This document shows positions 16,246-23,495 of a stretch of 64,000 nucleotides of DNA, piece after piece; positions within the stretch are counted from its first letter, which is position 1; each line of letters begins with the position of its first letter. The notes under the pieces were generated by a model. That model saw only the letters and a program-made list of their open reading frames with translations. It was not told the origin of the DNA and did no database searches. This stretch comes from Chitinophaga rhizosphaerae. Its GTDB lineage: Bacteria > Bacteroidota > Bacteroidia > Chitinophagales > Chitinophagaceae. The stretch lies in the NCBI RefSeq assembly GCF_003958645.1, contig NZ_RXLO01000006.1, positions 1-64,000 on the forward strand. Direction: 5' to 3'. The translations under genes and the position numbers were made by a program.

Positions 16246-17118
16246 TTATTCTTCGATCAATATACCCATTTTTCCCATCTGGTAGTCGCGCATCGCTTCG
16301 AGCACTTCCGTTTCGGTGTTCATGACAAACGGCCCGTTGGCCGCGATCTTCTCCCCGATCGGTTCGCCGGAAGCGATGAACAGGCGCGTGTCTTCCTCTG
16401 CCGTGATGCCGATCCCCTTCCCGTCTTGCCGGAAAACGAGGCAATGGAAGCCGGTGTACACGCTGGCGCCGGTGATCTTCACTTCGCCGTCCAGCAAATA
16501 CACGAACGCGTTATGCGTTTCCGGCAATGGAATGTAGAAATGGCCGCCCTTGCGGAAATGCGCGGTAAAGGTATTGACGGGCGTAAGTGTGGGCACCGGG
16601 CCTTTCACGCCCATCAGTTCCCCCGCCACCACGGAAATGGTAACGAGCCCGTCTTCGCTCCTGACGGTTGGCGTATCCACATTATGCAAGGGGAAATACG
16701 AAGGCTGGTCCATTTTATGGCCGGATGGCGAGTTCACCCAGATCTGGACCATCTCCTGTTCGCCCCCGGTATCGTGAATATCGTTGGGCGGGCGCTCGGA
16801 GTGCACGATCCCCATGCCTGCGTGCATCCATTGGGTGCCGCCTGCGCGAACGATCGAGTTGTTGCCCCGGCTGTCGCGATGATGGACGCCGCCCTTGAAA
16901 ATAAACGTCACCGGCGAAAATCCCCGGTGCGGGTGCGGCCCCACGCCAGCCTGGCGCGGCGGCAGGTAGTCGGGCACCCTGACGTCGATATGATGAAGAA
17001 GCAGGAAGGGATCGATCCGGTCTGCATGAACGGAAGGGAACGGCTGCCGTACGGGCATATCGCCCATGTCTTTCAGGTCTGCGTACAACACATGCTGCAC
17101 GCTGCGGTATTGCTGCAT
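16246..17118 (-). CDS. Pirin family protein
   Basis: A 290-residue bicupin. The N-terminal cupin carries the pirin signature VGPHPHRGFSPVTFIFKGG with the metal-binding histidines, followed by HRDSRGNNSIVRAGGTQWM and GMGIVHSE. The C-terminal cupin (PETHNAFVYLLDGEV) is the pirin_C domain. Characterised pirins are iron-binding and some act as quercetin dioxygenases or redox-sensitive co-regulators; which applies is unknown. It is fourth in a minus-strand operon with a mini-ferredoxin, a GNAT and an AlkD-like protein, consistent with a stress or repair role (inference). Confidence 0.92.
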   Translation of the reverse strand: MQQYRSVQHVLYADLKDMGDMPVRQPFPSVHADRIDPFLLLHHIDVRVPDYLPPRQAGVGPHPHRGFSPVTFIFKGGVHHRDSRGNNSIVRAGGTQWMHAGMGIVHSERPPNDIHDTGGEQEMVQIWVNSPSGHKMDQPSYFPLHNVDTPTVRSEDGLVTISVVAGELMGVKGPVPTLTPVNTFTAHFRKGGHFYIPLPETHNAFVYLLDGEVKITGASVYTGFHCLVFRQDGKGIGITAEEDTRLFIASGEPIGEKIAANGPFVMNTETEVLEAMRDYQMGKMGILIEE

Positions 17119-17131
17119 ACGTTTCGTCTGG

Positions 17132-17362
17132 CTAAACTTTCGGTTTATCTGCGTTCAAGTAAAAACTAAGTGCGCCGGAAGGACAAAGCTTCACCTGGGA
17201 GATGATGGCATCTGTCGTGGCGCCGTCTATTTTGATCCAGGGCCTTTCCTTCGGCTGGAATACCGCGGGCAGTCCGCGTGCGCAGATGCCCGTGTGGCGG
17301 CAAATGCGTGGTTGCCATACAACCGTTACTTCGCCATTGGTATATTCATTTTTCATTTCCAT
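17132..17362 (-). CDS. Fe-S mini-ferredoxin of the YjdI/Fer4_19 family
   Basis: A 76-residue protein with cysteines at 21, 27 and 60 in the pattern CRHTGICARGLPAVF ... KLCPSGAL. This matches the divergent 4Fe-4S single-cluster domain Fer4_19, which includes E. coli YjdI. A GNAT of the YjdJ type lies two genes upstream in the same operon, recalling the adjacent yjdI-yjdJ pair of E. coli. Only three cysteines are present, so a histidine (His23) or another residue may complete the cluster; this is inference. Either of two ATGs (17362 or 17356) could start it. Confidence 0.82.
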   Translation of the reverse strand: MEMKNEYTNGEVTVVWQPRICRHTGICARGLPAVFQPKERPWIKIDGATTDAIISQVKLCPSGALSFYLNADKPKV

Positions 17363-17373
17363 GTTGGGAAAAT

Positions 17374-17745
17374 TTAGGATTCGCGCAATTGCTGCTTGAA
17401 ATGTTTGAATTCTTCGCGCAGTTCGATGAACAGGCGGTTGAAAGTTTCCACATCGTCTTGCAGCTTGTTGTGCAGCATGTGCAGCTGCGCATCGTCGCCC
17501 TGGGCTTCAGACATCATTTTATCTCCCCTGATCACTTGCTGGAGCAGCTCGTTCACGACTTCTTTCTGGCGGATAAGGGCGTTCTGGAAATGTTCCACTT
17601 TGGCGGCGGCGTCGTGGTCGAAGCGGCCGTTGGCCAGTTCAACGAGTTCGTCGCGCAGGGATTTGATTTCCTTTTCGTTCAGCAGCAGGTCTTTTTTCCA
17701 TTCCTGGTGTTGGTGATGGAGTTTGTCAAAATTGGTCAAGGGCAT
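17374..17745 (-). CDS. Hypothetical coiled-coil protein
   Basis: A 123-residue, highly charged, helix-forming protein with heptad-like spacing of Leu/Ile/Val over most of its length (for example KEIKSLRDELVELANG and VNELLQQVIRG), no signal peptide and no cysteines. I recognise no family. It is embedded in the five-gene operon, 22 bases after the GNAT gene and 11 before the mini-ferredoxin gene. A structural or adaptor role is possible but unsupported. Confidence 0.65.
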   Translation of the reverse strand: MPLTNFDKLHHQHQEWKKDLLLNEKEIKSLRDELVELANGRFDHDAAAKVEHFQNALIRQKEVVNELLQQVIRGDKMMSEAQGDDAQLHMLHNKLQDDVETFNRLFIELREEFKHFKQQLRES

Positions 17746-17767
17746 ATTTCAAAGATTAATTGAGTGT

Positions 17768-18067
17768 TCAGACGTTGATCCCGTGTGCCAGGAGCTTTTT
17801 CCATTCCGGGTGTTTACGGATATAGGTGGCTACATATGGGCAAAGGGGCACTATTTTCTGGCCCCGCTCGTCGATGATGGATAAAACGCGCTCAACCAGC
17901 AGTGCGGCCACTCCCTGGCCTTCGAGCTGCGGCGCTACTTCGGTGTGGGTCAGGAAGATGCGGTTGCCGCCTTCCATGTACTCGATCTTTGCGAGGTGCC
18001 CGTTTACCCGCGTCTCGAATTGTTTCGCGTTTTCATTGTCCCTGATCTCGAGGAGCTTTCCTTCCAT
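17768..18067 (-). CDS. Small GNAT acetyltransferase (YjdJ-like, Gcn5-related)
   Basis: A 99-residue minimal GNAT (Pfam Acetyltransf_CG). The acetyl-CoA loop is in APQLEGQGVAALLVERVL, corresponding to the Q/RxxGxG/A motif, and the ending VPLCPYVATYIRKHPEW is the family hallmark (CPFVxxYIxxHPE). It leads the five-gene minus-strand operon and co-occurs with a Fer4_19 protein as in E. coli yjdIJ. Substrate unknown. A promoter box lies about 90 bases upstream. Confidence 0.9.
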   Translation of the reverse strand: MEGKLLEIRDNENAKQFETRVNGHLAKIEYMEGGNRIFLTHTEVAPQLEGQGVAALLVERVLSIIDERGQKIVPLCPYVATYIRKHPEWKKLLAHGINV

Positions 18068-18157
18068 AATGTAGCTTTTGGGTTCTTACGGTAAATTGTC
18101 CGGATATGGTGATAAAACAACGGAGAATGGCCAAAACCATGCCATCTACATACAACA

Positions 18158-18186
18158 CAAAGGTAGGCAATTGGTTGGCTCTGCAA
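18158..18186 (-). promoter_or_regulatory. Promoter of the GNAT-to-AlkD operon
   Basis: On the minus strand TACCTTTG (18158-18165) matches TAnnTTTG, and a TTG lies 18 bases upstream (18184-18186) as a -33 element. The predicted start near 18153 gives a leader of about 85 bases. Confidence 0.55.
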
Positions 18187-18245
18187 TTGAATTAGGGGAA
18201 ACATGAATATGTGATATCGTTATTTCCGTTGTACGGATGATGGAG

Positions 18246-18253
18246 TACATTTG
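18246..18253 (+). promoter_or_regulatory. TAnnTTTG -7 box directly before bioA
   Basis: TACATTTG ends four bases before the ATG at 18258 and overlaps upstream in-frame ATGs, which argues for 18258 as the true start. As at 10987 and 44908 the geometry predicts a leaderless transcript. A -33 box is not clear. Confidence 0.45.
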
Positions 18254-18257
18254 TGGG

Positions 18258-19556
18258 ATGCAAAAGAGTTTAAGCGAGCGCGACCAGGCCGTGATCTGGC
18301 ATCCCTACACCCAGATGCAGACGGCCCCCGCACCGATAGGCATTGTAAAGGGCGAAGGCGCCGTGTTGACCGACGAGCACGGCCAAACCTATATAGACGC
18401 CACCTCCAGCTGGTGGGTCAACATTCATGGCCACGCCCATCCGCATATCACGAAGCGGCTGGCACAACAGGCCGCTGTATTGCACCACGCCATTTTCGCG
18501 GGATATACCCACGAGCCGGCCGTTTCACTGGCAGAGCAGCTCCTGCCGGTATTGCCGGGCGCCCAGGCGCGGGTGTTTTATTCCGACAACGGCTCCACCG
18601 CCGTGGAAGTGGCGCTGAAAATGACGATCCAGTACTGGCAGAACAACGGCACCCCCCGCCGCAAACTCCTCGCCTTCCATGACGCCTATCATGGCGATAC
18701 GTTCGGCGCGATGAGCGTGTCGGCCCGCAGCGTGTTCACCCGGGCGTTCGACGATTATCTCTTCGAAGTCACCTTCCTCGACTTGCCCACCGCCGAAAAC
18801 CTGCCGGCATTGCTCCGGCAGATCGACGCCATCGCCGGAGACACCGGCGCATTCATTTTCGAACCGCTGGTCCTCGGTTCCGGCGGCATGATCATGTACA
18901 ACATCAAAGCATTCGATACGCTGCTGGCGCATTGCCGTAGCCAAGGCATCCTGCTCATCGCCGACGAAGTGATGACGGGCTTCGGCCGGACGGGCACCAA
19001 CTTCGCCATGGAACAGCTCAGTACACCGCCGGATATGATCACGTTGTCGAAGGGGTTGACCGGCGGCACGATGGCTATGGGCGTTACCACCTGTACCGAA
19101 GCGATCTACGAAGCATTCCTCAGCAACGACAAGCTTAAAACCCTCTTCCACGGCCATTCCTACACCGCCAACCCGTTCACCTGCGCGGCGGCGCTGGCCA
19201 GCCTGGAATTGTTCCTCGACCCCGCCTGTGCGCAAAACCGCCGCCGGATCGCAGCGCGGCACCAGGCGTTTGGGGAAACCCTCCGCCAGCATCCCCGCGT
19301 GAAAAACGTGCGGCAAACCGGCACCATTCTCGCGTTTGAAGTGAATACCGGCGAGGCAGACAGCTACGTCAACAACCTGGCGGATTTCCTGCATCGCTTC
19401 TTCCGGGAAAAACGCGTCATGCTCCGCCCGCTCGGCAATACGCTGTACATTCTTCCCCCGTACGTCATTACCGACGAGCAACTGACCACCGTATACGACT
19501 GTATTTTAGAAATGCTGGAGGAATACGGCAAACGGTCATCCTCCCGCCAGCCATAA
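18258..19556 (+). CDS. bioA: Adenosylmethionine-8-amino-7-oxononanoate aminotransferase
   Basis: Converts KAPA to DAPA in biotin synthesis using S-adenosylmethionine as amino donor. The 432-residue class III aminotransferase begins RDQAVIWHPYTQMQ, the BioA signature, and has SWWVNIHGHAHPHI, ILLIADEVMTGFGRTG with the PLP-contacting Asp236, and the Schiff-base lysine Lys265 in TLSKGLTGG. Earlier in-frame ATGs at 18237 and 18240 would add seven residues but lie in the predicted promoter. No other bio genes are in the window, so the pathway genes are dispersed or the gene is an orphan here. Confidence 0.93.
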   Translation: MQKSLSERDQAVIWHPYTQMQTAPAPIGIVKGEGAVLTDEHGQTYIDATSSWWVNIHGHAHPHITKRLAQQAAVLHHAIFAGYTHEPAVSLAEQLLPVLPGAQARVFYSDNGSTAVEVALKMTIQYWQNNGTPRRKLLAFHDAYHGDTFGAMSVSARSVFTRAFDDYLFEVTFLDLPTAENLPALLRQIDAIAGDTGAFIFEPLVLGSGGMIMYNIKAFDTLLAHCRSQGILLIADEVMTGFGRTGTNFAMEQLSTPPDMITLSKGLTGGTMAMGVTTCTEAIYEAFLSNDKLKTLFHGHSYTANPFTCAAALASLELFLDPACAQNRRRIAARHQAFGETLRQHPRVKNVRQTGTILAFEVNTGEADSYVNNLADFLHRFFREKRVMLRPLGNTLYILPPYVITDEQLTTVYDCILEMLEEYGKRSSSRQP

Positions 19557-19581
19557 AAAACCCTCCCGTTTTGCGGGAGGG
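19555..19581 (-). terminator. Terminator of the DUF2911 gene (between convergent genes)
   Basis: CCCTCCCG (19561-19568) pairs with CGGGAGGG (19574-19581). On the minus strand six Ts follow; on the plus strand no T-tract follows, so it is best suited to the minus-strand gene but may also stop bioA transcripts. Confidence 0.8.
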
Positions 19582-19618
19582 TGTAAAAAATGCGTTAGCT
19601 GTGTTGCTGGTGCGGTAA

Positions 19619-20110
19619 TTATTTTACCGGAACGGAAATTTTGGTATCGTCCCACTCCATCTGCAGATTGCCTTTCGGGAAGGAATACGTCAGTTTTTCA
19701 ACGGTGGAAGCCGTTTTCTGACGGGGAACTTTCACTTCGGCTACGTTCTTGCTTTTGTTGGCTTCGTACTGGGAAGCGCCCATCTGCTTGGTCTGCGAGT
19801 TCAGGATCACCGTGAATTCCTTTGCGGTGGGGATGATGAACAGGGCGTAAGAACCTGCTTTCACTTTCTGGCCGCCGAACGATACGTCTTTCTTGAAAGT
19901 AATATCGGTTGACATATTGGCCCCTGCGCGCCATACTTTATCGTACGGAACCAGCTCACCGAAGATCACGCGGCCTCTTTTGGAGGGCTGGCTGTAGGAA
20001 ATTTCGACATTGTCGCCGGACGCCGATACCAGCGGGCTTTTCGGCGGATCTTGCGCTACTACTGCTGTTGCGGAGAAAAGAAGGGCGAGGCCCAATAACA
20101 TGCTTTTCAT
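19619..20110 (-). CDS. DUF2911 domain secreted protein
   Basis: A 163-residue protein with a signal peptide (cleaved after VVAQ, residue ~20). It contains the DUF2911 signature: SQPSKRGRVIFGELVPYDKVWRAGAN split over ~40-64 and later KAGSYALFIIP. This domain is common in Bacteroidota and is of unknown function; the fold is predicted beta-rich and periplasmic. Here it stands alone rather than fused to other domains. Its neighbours (bioA convergent, SRPBCC same strand 74 bases upstream) give no functional hint. Confidence 0.88.
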   Translation of the reverse strand: MKSMLLGLALLFSATAVVAQDPPKSPLVSASGDNVEISYSQPSKRGRVIFGELVPYDKVWRAGANMSTDITFKKDVSFGGQKVKAGSYALFIIPTAKEFTVILNSQTKQMGASQYEANKSKNVAEVKVPRQKTASTVEKLTYSFPKGNLQMEWDDTKISVPVK

Positions 20111-20184
20111 AAAAATAGGATTTGAATGAACACGGAAATTACGCCGGAAAACGGAAGATTTCCAAACCGTTCAACATAAAAAAA

Positions 20185-20730
20185 TTATGGTGCTTCGGCC
20201 AGGCTTTTCAGGTGGTTCAGCCCGTCTTCCATCGTAGCGCCGAACATCCGGTCCATCATGAACCCGCGGAGCTTCCACCAGGGCGCCATGCCCACATGGG
20301 CTTCGAACCGCCATAGGATGGCCGTTCCCTGCCCGTCGGCCGTAGGTTTGAGGTCGAAATGCGCGGTAATATGCTTCATATCCGGATGTATCAGGATGTA
20401 AGTCACGCTTTTGCCGGGCACTACCTCCGTGATCCGGACGCGGCCGGGCTCGCTGCTCCCGGGCACCGCCCAGGTGTAAGATGCGCCTTCTCCCGTGGTA
20501 ACCGGACCGTAATTCACCGACACGCCGGGCTTCAGGCTGAATTCCGGGTGCCAGGGGTTCCAGTTTTTCCAGGTTTTCAGGTCGGTCAGGTAAGTATACA
20601 CCTTGTCTGCCGGCGCTTCTATGGCGCCGGAGCGTTCCAGCAGCGCGGTAGACGGGAACGCCAGCGACAGCAGGAAGATCAGCGCGCCGAGAATGGCTAC
20701 CGAGATCAGGAAGAATTTAAATAATCTCAT
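20185..20730 (-). CDS. SRPBCC (START-like) family membrane-anchored protein
   Basis: About 181 residues: an N-terminal membrane segment (FFLISVAILGALIFLLSLAF) followed by a polyketide-cyclase/SRPBCC ligand-binding fold starting at SGAIEAPADKVYTYLTDLKTWKNW (split here as IEAPADKVYTYLTD and LKTWKNW). Family members bind hydrophobic ligands in a deep cavity; no ligand is implied here. The ATG at 20730 is chosen over a TTG at 20754 because it gives a natural anchor start. It lies 27 bases after the ABC-2 permease gene and is probably co-transcribed with it. Confidence 0.8.
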   Translation of the reverse strand: MRLFKFFLISVAILGALIFLLSLAFPSTALLERSGAIEAPADKVYTYLTDLKTWKNWNPWHPEFSLKPGVSVNYGPVTTGEGASYTWAVPGSSEPGRVRITEVVPGKSVTYILIHPDMKHITAHFDLKPTADGQGTAILWRFEAHVGMAPWWKLRGFMMDRMFGATMEDGLNHLKSLAEAP

Positions 20731-20757
20731 ATCAGGTTTTATTACGGTTGTCAAGTG

Positions 20758-21864
20758 CTATTCCCAGCGGAACACTTTCACGGCCACGCCGTACACCACC
20801 ACGCCCCAGATGGTGAGCACCAGCAATTGCGGGCCCAGGTCCCACAGGTGCATCCCTTCAAAAGCGATCTTCCGCAAGGCATCGTTCAGGTAAGTCAGCG
20901 GCATGATCTTGCAAATGGGTTGCAGCCAGGCGGGGAACACATCCACCGAAAAAAACGTGCCGGCAAGCAGGAACTGCGGCAATGTCACGATGTTGGCCAT
21001 CGGCGGGATGGTGCTTTCCGACCTGGCGATACCGCTCACCACGAAACCGAAGCCCATGAACACGATGAGCCCGAACAGGCAAAGGATAAGCATTTCCAGG
21101 AAAGTCACGAACCCGTTTACCAGCGTAAACCCGAACGCGAAATACCCCAGCCCGATGATCACGATGGAGCCGAACGACTGGAACAGCAGCCGGCTGATGG
21201 CTTCGCCGAGAATGATGTACATCCGGTGGATGGGCGTGGCGAAGAAACGTTTCAGCACCAGCGTCTGCCGCAAACTGAAAAAGAGGAACGCCGTACCGAA
21301 AACAGCGGCGCTCAGCAGCGAAAAGCCCAGCTGGCCGGGCAGGATGAAGTCGATAGGCTTGTATTGGCGGCCGGGCACCGTTTCGGGAATGATCTCCGCC
21401 ACGGATGGGCGCGGGTACACCACGTCGTTGGCCGCGTTGATGCCCATCTGGAGCACATTGATGAGTTGCGCTTTGTTGTCCGGACTGGTGGCGGTAGAAG
21501 TTTTGACGTGCAGTTTCAGGTTGGGCGCGGCACTATCCGCCCCTGCCCTGTTTTCGATTCGGAGAATGGCTGTGAGGCGGCCTTTGCGGAGGTCGTCTTC
21601 CATTTCCGCCTGCGGCTCGCCTGTTACGAGCTTAATGTTGGGCGCGGCGGCGAGGCGTTGGTACATCTGGCTGGCGGTGTCTGACCGTTTATCGATCCCG
21701 ACTTTTACCGAACCCGACCTTCCGCCGATGAAACCGAACACCAAAATGAAGACCAGCGGGAATGCCAGGCTGAAAACCACTGCCGAGGGGCTCCGGAACA
21801 TCGCCCGGATGCTTGCCTTCGTAATTGCCCACATTGCCTTACGCTGATTGTATGCTGACGCCAT
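20758..21864 (-). CDS. ABC-2 type transporter permease
   Basis: A ~368-residue membrane protein with one N-terminal segment (VVFSLAFPLVFILVFGF), a large periplasmic loop, and five C-terminal segments, the YbhS/YhhJ-like topology of ABC-2 exporters. The motif LPQFLLAGTFFSVDVFPAWLQP followed by MPLTYLNDALR is typical (given here in two pieces: FLLAGTFFSVDVFP and MPLTYLNDALR). The start is set at ATG 21864, because a TAnnTTTG box at 21887-21894 would leave the upstream TTG outside the transcript. No ATPase gene is adjacent, so its partner must be encoded elsewhere. Confidence 0.85.
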   Translation of the reverse strand: MASAYNQRKAMWAITKASIRAMFRSPSAVVFSLAFPLVFILVFGFIGGRSGSVKVGIDKRSDTASQMYQRLAAAPNIKLVTGEPQAEMEDDLRKGRLTAILRIENRAGADSAAPNLKLHVKTSTATSPDNKAQLINVLQMGINAANDVVYPRPSVAEIIPETVPGRQYKPIDFILPGQLGFSLLSAAVFGTAFLFFSLRQTLVLKRFFATPIHRMYIILGEAISRLLFQSFGSIVIIGLGYFAFGFTLVNGFVTFLEMLILCLFGLIVFMGFGFVVSGIARSESTIPPMANIVTLPQFLLAGTFFSVDVFPAWLQPICKIMPLTYLNDALRKIAFEGMHLWDLGPQLLVLTIWGVVVYGVAVKVFRWE

Positions 21865-21886
21865 GCTATGAATCTTTAACAAGGGG

Positions 21887-21894
21887 CAAAACTA
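21887..21894 (-). promoter_or_regulatory. TAnnTTTG -7 box of the ABC permease/SRPBCC unit
   Basis: On the minus strand TAGTTTTG lies 22 bases before the chosen ATG. The -33 element is not clear. Confidence 0.4.
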
Positions 21895-22100
21895 GCAAAC
21901 AACGATCAATTATCCCCTGAAATCTGCGGGGCCGCTCCAGGGGCCGTTTGCTGGGCTTTAACCTACCAATAACGCCCGGTTAACAATTTTTGAAAGCGCC
22001 GGGCGGCGGTCTTTTCTTAAGTTGCAGGCCTGGACGAGAGTCATAAACCGCGTTTCGAACAACCAATCATGCCGAATAGGCGCCCTAAAATCCAACCTGT

Positions 22101-22445
22101 ATGGCAGAGAAAAAAGTGCAGGCAGCCGCTGCTGCCGCCCCTACACCAGCCGTAGAACAGATGTGCCGCTGTTACGACGACATCCTGCAACGTCTCCAGG
22201 AATTCGACCCCTTTAGCGGATCCCAGATCATTTGCAACGTGATCAATGAGCACATCAAAAGACTGAGCAACGTCATCCGCCACCACAACGAGATCGCGGA
22301 AGCCGCCGAAAAATCCATGGAAGCCCTGGCCGACGGGCTCCGCCGCCTCCGCATGCAAGCCCAGAAAATCGTTGATGAAAATCACAACAACGTGATCCGC
22401 CTCACCCCCGAAGAACGCGACCCCGTGTACACCGAAGAGGGCTGA
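22101..22445 (+). CDS. Hypothetical small helical protein
   Basis: A 114-residue protein with an Ala-rich N-terminus, then predicted helices (CYDDILQRLQEF, IICNVINEHIKRLSNVI, AAEKSMEALADGLRRLRMQ) and a charged tail. There is no signal peptide or membrane segment, and I recognise no family. Codon usage matches the neighbours, which supports a real gene. It stands alone between divergent and convergent neighbours. Function unknown. Confidence 0.6.
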   Translation: MAEKKVQAAAAAAPTPAVEQMCRCYDDILQRLQEFDPFSGSQIICNVINEHIKRLSNVIRHHNEIAEAAEKSMEALADGLRRLRMQAQKIVDENHNNVIRLTPEERDPVYTEEG

Positions 22446-22634
22446 CCGGGCATCCCCGACAGGTAATAACCGCCAACTGATGCCGGCGATATATGGCTGC
22501 AATCTAAAAAGCCGGCAGTTTCCGGTCCGGCCATGAAAGCAATGCTTTTCGCACCGGGGACGGGGTCTCCATACCGGGCGCATGCCGCCCATGTGTGTGG
22601 CTTCCCCGCCCCGGGGACCGGCCTTCGGCATCCC

Positions 22635-23420
22635 CTATTTCCTTACCGGCTCCAGGCGGACGTAATGATAAAGCAGGTCATTTTCTTTCGTCAACACCCC
22701 GAATTTACCCACCAATACATTGGCATCGAGCCACTTGATGGATTCCGGGCCCCATTTTTCGGGACTGAAATCGTACAGCTTTTCCAATCCCTTGTCCGTC
22801 TTTATATAATATTCCAGACCATTAAAAGTGAACGCAGCCATCAGGTCGAGGTTGGAAACGATCATCTTCTTCCCGTCCGGCGATAATTGCGGCAGGCCGA
22901 TAATGGGCGTTTCCGCACCGGTTTTCTCATCCACCAGCAACACATCGTACGTTTCATATCCAAACCTGCCTATCACAAAACTCCCGATCGCCGGCAGGTA
23001 CCCGTTATAGATATGCACCTCATGATCTTCGCCGTCGCTCTCCGCATTGTCGCGGAATTCCTTTTCTGATCCGTTTTTCAGTTTGATATGCAGCACGTTC
23101 CCTTCGCGGCGAACGAGGTCTTGCTGCGGCGCGATGTTTTTCGCTTCGCTCGTATCGGGCTTGAATTCCGCCGCACTTTCGAATAACGCTTCGGTCGACG
23201 GTACAACGCGGTATAACTGGCTCCCGATCGTCACCGTATCCGGCAAACCGAATGCAGACGCCATCGCCGTGTCACGGAAAAGCTCCGGAACGGCTGGCAG
23301 CGAACTGTCGGCCGGGGAAGCGGTCTGCGTGGCGTCCTGCGCGTTTTTCGCGGCGTTCGACTGGCAAGCCGCGAGCCCGCAAACGATCATGGCGGGCAAT
23401 ATGAATGTCAAACGGAACAT
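22635..23420 (-). CDS. Hypothetical lipoprotein
   Basis: A 261-residue protein with a lipoprotein signal: the lipobox LAAC places the lipidated cysteine at 19, followed by a low-complexity linker rich in Ala/Asp/Gln/Thr. The mature part is beta-rich (for example GYLPAIGSFVIGRFGYETYDVLLVD split around 140-165, and LSPDGKKMIVSNLDL, reminiscent of a beta-propeller strand), but no family is recognised. It is downstream of sppA on the same strand after a 75-base gap. Confidence 0.7.
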   Translation of the reverse strand: MFRLTFILPAMIVCGLAACQSNAAKNAQDATQTASPADSSLPAVPELFRDTAMASAFGLPDTVTIGSQLYRVVPSTEALFESAAEFKPDTSEAKNIAPQQDLVRREGNVLHIKLKNGSEKEFRDNAESDGEDHEVHIYNGYLPAIGSFVIGRFGYETYDVLLVDEKTGAETPIIGLPQLSPDGKKMIVSNLDLMAAFTFNGLEYYIKTDKGLEKLYDFSPEKWGPESIKWLDANVLVGKFGVLTKENDLLYHYVRLEPVRK

Positions 23421-23495
23421 AAGGGTCGTTTTTAAGCGAAATGCCGTTCCTTTTCAGAAACGGCATCGCAATATCAGTTTTTTTCCGGGACCAGG

